Assembly (NCBI GenBank): GCA_020073445.1
Contig: JAIQFE010000007.1
Coordinates: 1 to 64,000 of the forward strand
Source of the DNA: Terriglobia bacterium
Lineage (GTDB): Bacteria; Acidobacteriota; Terriglobia; Bryobacterales; Bryobacteraceae
Length of the DNA stretch: 64,000 nucleotides
Reading direction: 5' to 3'
Position numbers and translations under genes: made by a program. Of this stretch, positions 7,753 through 15,890 are shown piece by piece (the stretch's first letter is position 1; every line of letters begins with the position of its first letter). Below the pieces are notes generated by a model, which worked only from the letters and a program-made list of their open reading frames with translations, searched no databases and had not been told where the DNA came from.

Positions 7753-8364
7753 ATGAAAATCGCCGTCATCGGCGCGACCGGTAACGCCGGATCGCGCATC
7801 GTAACCGAGCTGTTGAGCCGCGGACATCAGGTCCTCGGCATCGCCCGCCATCCCGAGAAAATGCAGCCTCGCCCTGGTCTCACCCTGACGCAAGGCGACG
7901 TGAAAGACGAAGCCGGCCTGGCGCAACTGCTCACAGGCCAGGAAGCGGCCATCCACAGCGTGAGGTTTCTCGACACGAGCGCGCAGTCCGCCATCGGCGC
8001 CGCCAAGAAATCCGGCGTCAAGCGATTCCTGGTCGTCGGAGGCGCGGGCAGTCTCGAAGTCTCGCCGGGAGCGGCGCTCATCGACCAGCCTAATTTCCCC
8101 GAGGTTGCCAGGCCCGAAGCCACCGCCGGCCGCGATTTCCTCAACACTCTGAAGACCGAGGGCGATTTGGACTGGACCTACTTGTCCCCATCCGCCTTCT
8201 TCAGCCCCGGGGAGCGCACCGGCAAGTTTCGTGTCGGCAAAGACCAATTGCTTACCGCCGCCGATGGGCAGAGCAAAATCTCCATGGAAGACTACGCCAT
8301 CGCCCTCGCCGATGAGATCGAAAAGCCGCAGCACAGCCGCCAGCGCTTCACCGTCGGCTATTAG
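7753..8364 (+). CDS. NAD(P)-binding atypical SDR (NmrA/YwnB-like)
   Basis: The 203-aa protein starts with a Rossmann motif (MKIAVIGATGNAGSRIVTEL) and continues with the pattern of NAD(P)H-binding atypical short-chain dehydrogenases: a GDV strand, the VKRFLVVGGAGSLEV strand, and the LDWTYLSPSAFFSPGERTG segment. Proteins of this type reduce small carbonyls or act as redox sensors; the specific substrate is unknown. AGGAGAACC lies ahead of the ATG as ribosome binding site. It reads with pdxS, 54 bp downstream, but a functional link is not evident. Confidence 0.8.
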   Translation: MKIAVIGATGNAGSRIVTELLSRGHQVLGIARHPEKMQPRPGLTLTQGDVKDEAGLAQLLTGQEAAIHSVRFLDTSAQSAIGAAKKSGVKRFLVVGGAGSLEVSPGAALIDQPNFPEVARPEATAGRDFLNTLKTEGDLDWTYLSPSAFFSPGERTGKFRVGKDQLLTAADGQSKISMEDYAIALADEIEKPQHSRQRFTVGY

Positions 8365-8418
8365 TTTGGCTCTGAAACCCAGCAATGCGATGATGGAGAT
8401 GTACCTGGAGAAAGGATT

Positions 8419-9303
8419 ATGTATCTTTCCGACGACTTCCGCTTGAAAGTCGGCCTGGCCGAAATGCTCAAAGGCGGGGTCATTATGGACGTGACCAACG
8501 TCGAGCAGGCCAAGATCGCCGAGAAGGCCGGCGCTTCCGCCGTGATGGCGCTGGAGCGCGTCCCGTCCGATATTCGCAAAGAGGGCGGCGTTTCGCGCAT
8601 GGCGTCCATCAAGATCATTCGCCAGATCATGGACACCGTTTCGATTCCGGTGATGGCCAAGGCCCGCATCGGCCATTTTATGGAGGCTCGGATCCTGGAA
8701 GCGCTCGGCGTCGATTATATCGACGAGAGCGAAGTGCTCACTCCGGCTGACGAAGAGCACCACATCGACAAGAAGACTTACAAGGTTCCGTTCGTATGCG
8801 GAGCACGCAACCTGGGCGAGGCTCTGCGCCGCATCGCCGAAGGCGCCGCGATGATCCGCACCAAGGGCGAGGCCGGCTCCGGAAATATCGTCGAAGCGGT
8901 CCGGCATATCCGCACCATCGTCAAAGAGATGAAGCATCTGACGATCCTTGGCAAGGAAGAGCTGGTGCACGAGGCGAAGAACCTCGGTGCGCCGCTCGAG
9001 CTGGTGGAATGGGTCGCGGCCAACGGCAAGCTGCCCGTGCCGAATTTCTCGGCCGGTGGCATCGCGACGCCCGCCGACGCGGCGCTGGTGATGCAGCTCG
9101 GCGCGGAAGCCGTGTTCGTCGGCAGCGGCATCTTCAAATCCGAGGATCCCGACTCGCGCGCTCGCGCCATCGTCAAGGCTGCCACGTATTACAACGATCC
9201 GGTGAAGCTGCTCGAAGCCAGCGAAGAGCTGGGCGAAGCCATGCGCGGCCTGGACGTTTCCAAGCTCCCCGAAAGCGAGCTCCTCCAGACCCGCGGCTGG
9301 TAG
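8419..9303 (+). CDS. pdxS: Pyridoxal 5'-phosphate synthase, synthase subunit PdxS
   Basis: PdxS condenses ribose 5-phosphate, glyceraldehyde 3-phosphate and ammonia into pyridoxal 5'-phosphate in the DXP-independent vitamin B6 route. The 294-aa protein carries the family blocks [31 protein letters not shown], the active-site lysine of [26 protein letters not shown], and the phosphate-binding [14 protein letters not shown] and [25 protein letters not shown] precedes the ATG. The glutaminase PdxT follows 33 bp downstream; a small hairpin lies between. Confidence 0.97.
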   Translation: MYLSDDFRLKVGLAEMLKGGVIMDVTNVEQAKIAEKAGASAVMALERVPSDIRKEGGVSRMASIKIIRQIMDTVSIPVMAKARIGHFMEARILEALGVDYIDESEVLTPADEEHHIDKKTYKVPFVCGARNLGEALRRIAEGAAMIRTKGEAGSGNIVEAVRHIRTIVKEMKHLTILGKEELVHEAKNLGAPLELVEWVAANGKLPVPNFSAGGIATPADAALVMQLGAEAVFVGSGIFKSEDPDSRARAIVKAATYYNDPVKLLEASEELGEAMRGLDVSKLPESELLQTRGW

Positions 9304-9306
9304 TAG

Positions 9307-9326
9307 GTCCGGCCTTCAGGCCGGAC
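9307..9326. repeat. Short perfect hairpin between pdxS and pdxT
   Basis: GTCCGGCCT and AGGCCGGAC face each other around TC (effective 8-bp stem, loop TTCA). There is no T-run, so it is more likely an RNA-stability or translation-tuning hairpin, or a small dispersed repeat, than a terminator. Confidence 0.6.
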
Positions 9327-9336
9327 GACCGACTTG

Positions 9337-9897
9337 ATGAAGACCATCGGTATCCTCGCCCTCCAGGGCGATTTCGACGCTCATCGCAAAGCCGTGGAGC
9401 GCGCAGGCGGACGGCCCGTCGAAGTCCGCACGGCCAAGGACTTGGACGCCTGCGACGGCCTCATCGTGCCCGGCGGCGAGAGCACCACCATGCTCAAGCT
9501 GCTCGATATCGAGAACCTGACCGAGCCTCTCCGCCAGTTTGCCGCCCGCAAGCCCGTCTTCGGCACCTGCGCCGGCGCGATCCTGCTGGCGCATTCCGTG
9601 ACGAAGCCCGCGCAGCCCAGCCTCAACTTGATCGATATCGACGTCGAGCGCAACGCCTACGGGCGCCAGATCGACAGCCGGATCACTCGCGTTCAAGCAG
9701 GTGATGACGAGTTGGAGGCGGTCTTCATCCGCGCGCCGAAAATCCTGCGCGTCGGCTCCGGCGGGAAAATTCTGGCTACCTGCGATGGCGATCCGGTGTG
9801 GGTGGAGCAGGGCAGGCACATGGTGACCACGTTCCATCCCGAGCTCACGCAGGATTCCCGCGTCCACCAGAGGTTCTTGGAGAAACTGACTACTTAA
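9337..9897 (+). CDS. pdxT: Pyridoxal 5'-phosphate synthase, glutaminase subunit PdxT
   Basis: PdxT hydrolyses glutamine and channels ammonia to PdxS. The 186-aa class I glutamine amidotransferase begins KTIGILALQGDFDAH, has the oxyanion motif IVPGGESTTM, the nucleophile in FGTCAGAILLA and the His-Glu pair in TTFHPELTQD. ATG 9337 is chosen; the TTG directly before it is also in frame. The 3' end overlaps the convergent LolA-like gene by 8 bp. Confidence 0.96.
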   Translation: MKTIGILALQGDFDAHRKAVERAGGRPVEVRTAKDLDACDGLIVPGGESTTMLKLLDIENLTEPLRQFAARKPVFGTCAGAILLAHSVTKPAQPSLNLIDIDVERNAYGRQIDSRITRVQAGDDELEAVFIRAPKILRVGSGGKILATCDGDPVWVEQGRHMVTTFHPELTQDSRVHQRFLEKLTT

Positions 9898-10573
9898 CGT
9901 TTACGCGTTTTACGTCCGCGGGAGTTTTCAACTCAAACGCGGAATCCGGCAGAGTGGGATTCATCTGCACATCCGAGTAAATCGCCTGATTGTAGTCGCC
10001 GGAGGTTCGCGTCACCTTAACCTGGATTGGCACGCTTTCTCCCTCGGGTACCCACATCTCGATCTTCTCGGCTTGCTTCTTGAGGTCGGGATCTTTCGGC
10101 ATCAGCTGAATCCGCGTAGCCGGCTTTCCGCCGATGTTTTCCGTTCCGCCTGCCGTGATATCGAAATCGCGGCGCAGGTCGGCACTGGTTACGCCGATCC
10201 CAAGTAGCAGCAACTGATCCACCTGCTTGCCGAGCTTGCCGAACTTGCCGGCATCGTAAACCTCCACGCGCTTGGCGTCGGGATAGTACACTTCCACTGT
10301 TTTTCCGGCGAAGCGGAGCGTTTGCGGGTTCTGCCCAAAGAACTGAACGATGCCGATGGTCTGTCCATTGGCGCGCTTCACCAGCCGCAGGCCGTCCGTG
10401 TCTTCCTTTTCGTTGAGGACCTTGGTGTACTCGGTGCGCTTCATTTTGGCCGAGAAGGTCCGCAGGTTTCGAGCCGACTGGTCCATCCGCGCCAGAATGT
10501 CATTGAGAGCCTCGGCGTGCAAAGCTACTCCCGCCAGCACGGAAAGAAGACCGAAGCGAACGAGTCTGTTCAT
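9890..10573 (-). CDS. LolA-like outer-membrane lipoprotein carrier domain protein
   Basis: The 227-aa protein has a signal peptide (RLVRFGLLSVLAGVALHA) followed by the layout of LolA/LolB-like half-barrels: an N-terminal helix with NLRTFSAKMKRTEY, a series of beta strands including GQTIGIVQFFGQNPQTLRF, VEVYYPDAKRVEVYD and a C-terminal WVPEGESVPIQVKV strand. Such periplasmic proteins bind lipids or lipoproteins. The start at 10573 gives a clean signal peptide. It follows the membrane protein at 10581-10919 with a 7-bp gap, so the two are an operon. Confidence 0.75.
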   Translation of the reverse strand: MNRLVRFGLLSVLAGVALHAEALNDILARMDQSARNLRTFSAKMKRTEYTKVLNEKEDTDGLRLVKRANGQTIGIVQFFGQNPQTLRFAGKTVEVYYPDAKRVEVYDAGKFGKLGKQVDQLLLLGIGVTSADLRRDFDITAGGTENIGGKPATRIQLMPKDPDLKKQAEKIEMWVPEGESVPIQVKVTRTSGDYNQAIYSDVQMNPTLPDSAFELKTPADVKRVNVK

Positions 10574-10580
10574 GGTCGCC

Positions 10581-10919
10581 TTACGGCTTGGTGTACGCCA
10601 TGTAGCCGGTGATTTCGCCTTCAGCGTCGTCACGGACCGGAGCAACGTGCGTGATGGTCGTGTGGGTCTTGAATCGCTGATTCACCAGTTCGGCGGCCTT
10701 TTCCGGACGATCGGCCTCGGGAACGTTCGCCAGGAGCTTCGGTTCAATCAGAAACCCCTGCTGTGCGGGAAGCATCTGGATGCTGGCGGCACGCGGCTGA
10801 TCGCGAAACAAGTCCCGCGGGGTCAAGAAAATAAACGCCAGGATCAGCGTGACAATGATGTCCCACTGCCACGAGGTCCGCTGAAAATCCCAGAAAATAA
10901 GCCGTCGCAGCGTTCCCAT
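10581..10919 (-). CDS. Hypothetical protein with one membrane helix
   Basis: The 112-aa product has an N-terminal transmembrane helix at about 20-34 (DIIVTLILAFIFLTP) after an aromatic stretch, then a soluble domain ending DDAEGEITGYMAYTKP. No family is recognised. It lies 7 bp upstream of the LolA-like gene, so both are probably co-expressed and act at the inner membrane or in the periplasm. Confidence 0.65.
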   Translation of the reverse strand: MGTLRRLIFWDFQRTSWQWDIIVTLILAFIFLTPRDLFRDQPRAASIQMLPAQQGFLIEPKLLANVPEADRPEKAAELVNQRFKTHTTITHVAPVRDDAEGEITGYMAYTKP

Positions 10920-10982
10920 TACCCTCTATGGTAACAAGTCCGATATGTGGGGCAGGATTGCATCCTGCACGCGGGTTTGTTG

Positions 10983-11072
10983 AAAAAGGGGACAGGCTAC
11001 TCTGTCCCCTCCTGTAAGCTCCTGACTTCGCCTGCCAGTTGGGGAGTGGACAGAGCTGCCTGTCCCCTTTTT
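10983..11072. repeat. Dispersed hairpin repeat, class B, copy 1
   Basis: The ends AAAAAGGGGACAGG (10983-10996) and CCTGTCCCCTTTTT (11059-11072) are perfectly complementary. Inside, CTCTGTCCCCTCC and GGAGTGGACAGAG add a second set of near-complementary arms. A sister copy lies at 29176-29268 and shares the ordered internal motifs. The terminal T-run could also stop transcription from either side. Confidence 0.85.
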
Positions 11073-11124
11073 CTTTACGGGATTGCAAAACCTGCCCCAC
11101 ACGAAAAAGAACCGTTGCAGGAAG

Positions 11125-11277
11125 TCAGTTTTCCTTGATCAGCGCGATGGCCTCCCGCAGGCTCGCCATGCACTCTTCATGCGATTTTCCCTGGCCGTTC
11201 GCACCCGGCACTTCGGCACAGTATGCGATGTACCATGGACCGTCCCTCTCGACGATCGCCGTGAACTCGTTTCGCAT
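11125..11277 (-). CDS. HicB-like antitoxin-domain mini-protein
   Basis: This gene is only 50 codons. The product MRNEFTAIVERDGPWYIAYC continues AEVPGANGQGKSHEECMASL and REAIALIKEN. The strand-strand-helix pattern with WYIAYCAEVPGANGQGKS and EECMASLREAI is the partial RNase-H-like fold of HicB antitoxins. No HicA toxin gene is next to it, and it lacks any C-terminal DNA-binding part. Such solitary short HicB-like proteins are frequent; a regulatory role is unproven. Confidence 0.75.
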   Translation of the reverse strand: MRNEFTAIVERDGPWYIAYCAEVPGANGQGKSHEECMASLREAIALIKEN

Positions 11278-11314
11278 GTTTTGATTCTACCGGAGTCCCG
11301 TCCCGGAAGGCCTT

Positions 11315-11911
11315 TTACCCCTGACGTCGTGCCAGCGCCAGGAACTCATCGCGGGTGGCTTTGTTCTTCCGGAAAAGACCCAGCATATTACTGGTGACCG
11401 TGCCCGAGTGCTGCTTCTCGACCCCGCGCATCATCATGCAAAAGTGCTGTGCTTCCACCAGCACGCCGACCCCGCGCGGCGCAATCGCACTCTCCACCGC
11501 CTCGGCGATCTGCTGCGTCATCCGCTCCTGCAATTGCAGCCGGCGCGCGAACATGTTCACGATCCGCGGAATCTTGCTCAGCCCGATCACCTTGTCCTTG
11601 GGCAAATACGCCACGTGGACCTTACCGAAGAACGGCAGTAGATGGTGCTCGCACATGCTGAAGAACTCGATGTCCTTCACCATCACCATTTCGTCCACCC
11701 TCACGCTGAAGACCGCCTCATTGACGATCTCCTCCAGGCTGGTGCTGTAGCCGCTGGTGAGGAACCGCATGGCCTTGTCGTAACGTTCCGGAGTACGCAC
11801 CAGGCCTTCGCGCGAAGGATCCTCCCCGATCAGTTCCAGAATGTCGCGCATATGCGCCGCGATCTTGGTTCCCTGCGGCGGCATCAACTTGACCAGAGCC
11901 TTGCTCTTCAC
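11315..11911 (-). CDS. folE: GTP cyclohydrolase I
   Basis: FolE converts GTP to 7,8-dihydroneopterin triphosphate, the first step to folate, biopterin-like pterins and queuosine. The 198-aa protein has the zinc/active-site motif [18 protein letters not shown] (about residues 90-107), the second zinc cysteine in [15 protein letters not shown], and the C-terminal [13 protein letters not shown]. It lies 3 bp downstream of the first of two pterin-synthase paralogues, forming a three-gene operon that supplies pterins. Confidence 0.96.
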   Translation of the reverse strand: MKSKALVKLMPPQGTKIAAHMRDILELIGEDPSREGLVRTPERYDKAMRFLTSGYSTSLEEIVNEAVFSVRVDEMVMVKDIEFFSMCEHHLLPFFGKVHVAYLPKDKVIGLSKIPRIVNMFARRLQLQERMTQQIAEAVESAIAPRGVGVLVEAQHFCMMMRGVEKQHSGTVTSNMLGLFRKNKATRDEFLALARRQG

Positions 11912-11914
11912 TTT

Positions 11915-12319
11915 TTAGGCGACCTCCAACTCAAACGTATTCCGCGCGGTCTCCGAAATCCGCACCTTCGCCAAGCGAGCCGGCAGCGTCCAGCCCTCGG
12001 CCAGCGCCCCTTCGACGACAGTCGCCAGATTCTCGGTCGTTGCTACCGACCCTTCCAGCTCGGGAATATCCACGTTCAGATTCTTATGATCCAGCCGCGC
12101 CAGCACACGCTCGCGAACCACGGCATCCAGAGCCTGGCGATTCACCACCTGCCCATCCTGATCCACCGGTCCATCTACGGTAATCTCCAGGAGATAGTCG
12201 TGTCCGTGGCCGTGTGGATTATTGCACTTTCCGTAGAGCTTGCGATTCTCTTCCGGGGTCAACGCGGGCGTATCCAGCCGGTGCGACGCGGAGAAGCGAT
12301 AACGCGAAGTCAGCCTCAT
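11915..12319 (-). CDS. queD: 6-pyruvoyl-tetrahydropterin synthase / QueD family, catalytic-Cys copy
   Basis: The 134-aa protein belongs to the PTPS/QueD fold, which acts on dihydroneopterin triphosphate to give 6-carboxy- or 6-pyruvoyl-tetrahydropterin. Zinc ligands are H13 (FSASH) and H38/H40 (HGHGH); the nucleophile Cys32 is present in YGKCNNPHGHGHDY; the C-terminal half has LDHKNLN and TTENLA. It overlaps the second paralogue by 4 bp upstream and sits 3 bp before folE. Whether the product is for queuosine (no queC/queE here) or a biopterin-like cofactor is not decidable. Confidence 0.88.
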   Translation of the reverse strand: MRLTSRYRFSASHRLDTPALTPEENRKLYGKCNNPHGHGHDYLLEITVDGPVDQDGQVVNRQALDAVVRERVLARLDHKNLNVDIPELEGSVATTENLATVVEGALAEGWTLPARLAKVRISETARNTFELEVA

Positions 12320-12729
12320 CGTTCTCCCCCATAATCTACGAACAAATCTCCCGTCTCGTACAACCGGACATTGTGCAAACGGACGCCTTCACGGGTGATC
12401 TGGGGCTCTATCCTCTTCCAGATCTCCACCGCCAGGTTCTCGGTGGTTGGAACCACGCGATCGAACGGGGGGACTTCCTTATTCAGAAAGCGGTGATCCA
12501 TCGGATCCACCACTTCACGATTCAGGATCTCCTTCAGCTCGCGCAGATCGAACACCATCCCGGTCACCGGATCGGGGTCGCCCGTGAGCGTCACTTCCAG
12601 TACGTAATTGTGCCCGTGGCCGTTGGGATTCGCATTGCTCCCGTAAACGGCTTGGTTGCGATCCGCGCTCCAGGCGGGATTGGCGCACACGTGCGACGCG
12701 GAAAACTCGGCTTTTCGGGTTAAAAACAT
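12316..12729 (-). CDS. PTPS/QueD-family paralogue lacking the catalytic cysteine
   Basis: This 137-aa paralogue aligns without gaps to the downstream copy over the first 42 residues. H13, H38 and H40 of the zinc site are kept, but the position of nucleophile Cys32 is Asn (YGSNANPNGHGHNY). Other parts are closer to classical 6-pyruvoyl-tetrahydropterin synthase than its sister: DPVTGMVFDLRELK, PMDHRFLN, TTENLAVEIW and VRLYET. The start at 12729 follows AGAGGAAGA. Its stop overlaps the next start (ATGA). It may have a changed reaction, be regulatory, or pair with the intact copy. Confidence 0.82.
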   Translation of the reverse strand: MFLTRKAEFSASHVCANPAWSADRNQAVYGSNANPNGHGHNYVLEVTLTGDPDPVTGMVFDLRELKEILNREVVDPMDHRFLNKEVPPFDRVVPTTENLAVEIWKRIEPQITREGVRLHNVRLYETGDLFVDYGGER

Positions 12730-12792
12730 TCTTCCTCTAGTTGGATGCGGCAGCCCCTCGCCGGGACCAACCAGATCCACTAAAATAATAGC

Positions 12793-13311
12793 GTGAAGAC
12801 CGTTACCGACCGTATTCTGCTCGGACTGGTCCTGGTCCTGGGCGTAAGCTTGGCCTGGGTCGTCAAAGGGACCCTGGACGACCATATCGTCCGCATAGGC
12901 GACACCGCGCCCGATTTCAAAGTGGTGACCGAGACCGGCCGCACCGTCACCCCGGCGAACTTCGGTGGTAAGCTCCTGGTGCTCAATTTCTGGGCCTCCT
13001 GGTGCCAGCCTTGCCTGCAGGAGGTTCCCTCGCTCGAAGTCTTCAGCCGCCAGTTCGCGCCGGAAGGCGTCGTGGTGCTGGGCGTCAGCGTGGATAAGAA
13101 CGAAAACCTCTATCACCAGTTCCTCAGGCAATTTCCGGTTACGTTCCAGGTGGCGCGCGACCCCTCATGGGACATCGCCGCGAACTACGGAACCTTCCAG
13201 TTGCCCGAGACCTACATTATCGATAGCTCCGGGAAGGTGGTCCAGAAGGTGATCGCGGCGCAAAACTGGATGAATCCTGAGTTCGTCCAGAGTATTAAGA
13301 AAATGCTGTGA
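12793..13311 (+). CDS. TlpA/ResA-like thiol-disulfide oxidoreductase
   Basis: The 172-aa protein has an N-terminal membrane anchor or signal (ILLGLVLVLGVSLAWVV) and a thioredoxin-fold domain with GDTAPDFKVVTETG, the redox motif WCQPC in FWASWCQPCLQEVPS and the cis-proline segment LPETYIIDSSG. It works outside the cytoplasm in disulfide reduction, for example in cytochrome c maturation. It starts with GTG; TAAAAT upstream could be a -10. The GTG start is divergent from the pterin operon 63 bp away. It overlaps the next gene by 4 bp (GTGA). Confidence 0.88.
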   Translation: MKTVTDRILLGLVLVLGVSLAWVVKGTLDDHIVRIGDTAPDFKVVTETGRTVTPANFGGKLLVLNFWASWCQPCLQEVPSLEVFSRQFAPEGVVVLGVSVDKNENLYHQFLRQFPVTFQVARDPSWDIAANYGTFQLPETYIIDSSGKVVQKVIAAQNWMNPEFVQSIKKML

Positions 13312-13871
13312 AGTGGTTGATTGCAAGTCTGATTGTGTCTTCGTTGGCGGTCGCTGACGATATCAAATCTCTGCCCAACCAGGCCGGAAACGGCAATATC
13401 GATCTGGCGGGTACCGTTATCCTGGACGCCAAGGAAATCGAGCAGGTTCTGGGCGCGCCCATGGACGCCGGCTACATCGTGGTGCGGATCAAGGTAAGCC
13501 CTCGGACGTTGGGCCCGCTCCGGATCAGCGCCGACGACTTCACTCTGGTCTCCCGCAAGGACGGCGAGCGTAGCGACGCCCTGGCGCCCGGCCAGATCGG
13601 GGGGCAGGCGAACTTGGTCTTGAAATCCAAGACCACCCACAGTAGTGCTGGCGTGAGTTCAACCACCGTGAACGTTACTCCCGTCGAAGCCAAGGCCACC
13701 CCGGCCAGCCCTCTGCAGAAGATCCTGGAATCGAAGATGCTGCCCGACAAGGAAACCAAGGAACCCGTGGAGGGGCTGCTCTATTTCCTGCTTGAGGGGA
13801 AGAACAAGGTTAAGGATCTCGGCCTTCTTTACAAAGGCCCGGCGGGCCGCTTAGCTATGGACTTCAAGTAG
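13308..13871 (+). CDS. Secreted hypothetical protein
   Basis: No family is recognised. The 187-aa product starts with a short signal peptide (KWLIASLIVSSLAVA) and then a beta-rich domain with a strand VRIKVSPRTLGPLRISADDFTLVS, typical of extracytoplasmic Ig-like domains seen in acidobacterial secreted proteins. The start codon GTG overlaps the stop of the TlpA-like gene, so translation is coupled and the protein probably works in the periplasm as well. Confidence 0.65.
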   Translation: MKWLIASLIVSSLAVADDIKSLPNQAGNGNIDLAGTVILDAKEIEQVLGAPMDAGYIVVRIKVSPRTLGPLRISADDFTLVSRKDGERSDALAPGQIGGQANLVLKSKTTHSSAGVSSTTVNVTPVEAKATPASPLQKILESKMLPDKETKEPVEGLLYFLLEGKNKVKDLGLLYKGPAGRLAMDFK

Positions 13872-13877
13872 GGGACT

Positions 13878-14216
13878 TTAAGTAGTCGCCGGAGCTAACT
13901 CTACGGTTTTCGCATCCCGCCAGAGACGTTCCAGGTCGTAATACAAGCGCGCCTTCTCCGAAAAGATGTGGATCAGGTAGTCGCCGTAGTCCATCAGGAT
14001 CCAGTCGGCGTTATCGTAGCCTTCCATGCTGTTGGGCACTTCGCCGAGCTTCTTGAGGTGCAGATGAATCGCATCGGCGATGGCTTGCAGCTGCCGGGTG
14101 TTGGAACCGCTCAAAATCACGAAGTAATCGGCAAAGGTCGTCACATCTCGCAAGTCCAGAACCTTAATGTTGTGGGCTTGCTTCTCTTCCGCTGCTCGCA
14201 CCGCCTCCAGCCACAT
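13878..14216 (-). CDS. rsfS: Ribosomal silencing factor RsfS
   Basis: RsfS binds uL14 on the large subunit and blocks subunit joining. The protein has the family segments LEAVRAAEEKQAHNIKVLDLRD, FADYFVILSGSNTRQLQAIAD, EGYDNADWILMDYGDYLIHIF and YYDLERLW. The frame is open further upstream to 14339, but that would run into hpt; ATG 14216 starts just before the conserved part and gives 112 aa. A CTG at about 14249 behind AGGAGG is an alternative non-ATG start. The gene is divergent from hpt. Confidence 0.9.
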   Translation of the reverse strand: MWLEAVRAAEEKQAHNIKVLDLRDVTTFADYFVILSGSNTRQLQAIADAIHLHLKKLGEVPNSMEGYDNADWILMDYGDYLIHIFSEKARLYYDLERLWRDAKTVELAPATT

Positions 14217-14289
14217 CGGCGCGGGAGCTGCTGGTTTCTTTCTTGCGCTCGCCAGTGAGTGAAGCCCTCCTGTTGGTATCGTACTACTT

Positions 14290-14805
14290 ATGTCCTCGTT
14301 ACGGGTACTGCTCTCCGCCGAGAAGATCCACGCGCGCATTCAGGAACTGGGTGCGCAGATCGACCGCGATTACCCCACGGGTCCGGTTTACCTGATAGGT
14401 GTCCTCAAAGGCGCGAGCGTGTTCATGGCGGATCTGGCTCGCGCAATGAAGACTCCGGTTCGCATGGAGTTTGTCGGCATCGCCAGCTATAACGGCAAGA
14501 CGTCTTCGGGGGAAGCCCGGCTCACCAAGGATCTCGATCACCCCATCCAGGGCTTCGACGTGATCGTGGTCGAGGATATCGTCGATACGGGAATCACGCT
14601 GACGTACTTCCTGCAGTTGCTCCAGCAGCGCAAGCCCAAGTCGCTTCGGATCGCCGCGCTTCTCGACAAGCCTTCGCGCCGGCTTCGGCCCGTGCACGTG
14701 GATTATGTGGGGTTCGAGGTGCCGGATCAGTTTCTGGTCGGCTACGGGCTGGATTACGAGGAAGACTATCGCAGCCTGCCCGACGTCTGCATCCTGGAAG
14801 GCTAA
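14290..14805 (+). CDS. hpt: Hypoxanthine phosphoribosyltransferase
   Basis: The enzyme salvages hypoxanthine and guanine to IMP and GMP using PRPP. The 171-aa protein has the flexible loop region MEFVGIASYNGKTSS, the PRPP-binding motif VIVVEDIVDTGITL (about residues 95-108), and the purine-contact region VDYVGFEVPDQFLVGYGLDY. Length and order fit HPRT. It stands alone between rsfS and the parvulin gene. Confidence 0.95.
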   Translation: MSSLRVLLSAEKIHARIQELGAQIDRDYPTGPVYLIGVLKGASVFMADLARAMKTPVRMEFVGIASYNGKTSSGEARLTKDLDHPIQGFDVIVVEDIVDTGITLTYFLQLLQQRKPKSLRIAALLDKPSRRLRPVHVDYVGFEVPDQFLVGYGLDYEEDYRSLPDVCILEG

Positions 14806-14863
14806 GAACGACGCGGATGCCGTAGGGATATGGCGCGCCCTGTTAGAATGAGACTTCCGCCCC

Positions 14864-15880
14864 ATGCGCCGCGTCTTCCTCCCTCTCCTGACGTTGCTGG
14901 TGTTGTCGGCCTGCAACCGATCCGCGCCCGCCGGCGTCGCCGCCACCGTAAACGGACGCGCGATCACCTTCGCCGAGCTCGATAAGCAATATCAATACTC
15001 CCAGTTCGGGCAGTCCGAGCATCCCAGCGCAGACCAGGTAGCCATCCAGCGCCTGGAGGTCCTGCGGACGCTCATCGATAACGAAATCATGCTGCAGCGC
15101 GCCGAGCAGCGCGGCCTCATGGCCACCGATTCGGACGTGGACGCCAAGTTCGCTGAGTTGAAAGCGCCCTACACGCAGGAAGAGTTTCAGAAGCAGCTCA
15201 ACGATCGCAAGATGACGGTCGAGGATCTGAAAGCCCAGCTCCGCCGCGATCTAAGCGTTCAAAAGCTGCTCAACAAGGAAACCACCTCGCGCATCAGCAT
15301 TTCCGACAAGGACATTGCCGAGTTCTACAACACCAACAAGGCCAATTTCAATCTGCCCGAGCCCCAGATTCACCTGGCGCAGATCCTGGTAACGCCCACG
15401 CCCAACCCGAACGTTCGCAATCTGCGCAGCGACAAGGCCCAGAATGAGACGCAGGCGCGCAAGAAGATCGATAGCCTCTACGCGCGCGTCAAGCAAGGCG
15501 AGGATTTCGCGATGCTCGCGCAGAATTATTCCGAGGATCCCGATTCAGCCCAGGCCGGCGGCGATGTCGGCTTCGTGCGCGAATCGGCTCTGGAGCAGGC
15601 CAATGCGGATCTCCGCAAGGCCATCATGGCTCTGCAACCGGGCGAGGTAACGCCGGTGGAGCGTACCCCGGAAGGCTACCGCATTCTTAAAGTCATCACG
15701 CGTGAGCCAGCCGGCCAGCGCGTTTTGGACGATCCCGCCGTCCAGCAGACCATCCGAGAGACGCTGCTCAACCGCAAGGATCAGTTGCTCAAAGCCGCGT
15801 ATTACGAACTCGCGCGCAACGAAGCGAAAGTCGTCAACTACCTCGCCTCCAGCATCGCTGGGAACAGCGATCAGAAGTAG
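14864..15880 (+). CDS. Parvulin-type peptidyl-prolyl isomerase lipoprotein (SurA/PpiC-like)
   Basis: The 338-aa protein has a lipoprotein signal with lipobox LSAC at residues 16-19, a SurA-like N-terminal chaperone region with VAATVNGRAITFAELD and helices, and a parvulin domain at about 160-290 (IHLAQILVTP, ARVKQGEDFAMLAQNYSEDP, GGDVGFVRESAL, GEVTPVERTPEGYRILKV). It folds outer-membrane or secreted proteins in the periplasm. A TAGAAT motif about 20 bp ahead could be the -10 element. Confidence 0.88.
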   Translation: MRRVFLPLLTLLVLSACNRSAPAGVAATVNGRAITFAELDKQYQYSQFGQSEHPSADQVAIQRLEVLRTLIDNEIMLQRAEQRGLMATDSDVDAKFAELKAPYTQEEFQKQLNDRKMTVEDLKAQLRRDLSVQKLLNKETTSRISISDKDIAEFYNTNKANFNLPEPQIHLAQILVTPTPNPNVRNLRSDKAQNETQARKKIDSLYARVKQGEDFAMLAQNYSEDPDSAQAGGDVGFVRESALEQANADLRKAIMALQPGEVTPVERTPEGYRILKVITREPAGQRVLDDPAVQQTIRETLLNRKDQLLKAAYYELARNEAKVVNYLASSIAGNSDQK

Positions 15881-15890
15881 CGATCTTCAT

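Noticed and set aside
7750-8970. Antisense frame of 406 codons across the SDR and pdxS genes
   Set aside because: It is a shadow of two clearly coding genes and has no family features.
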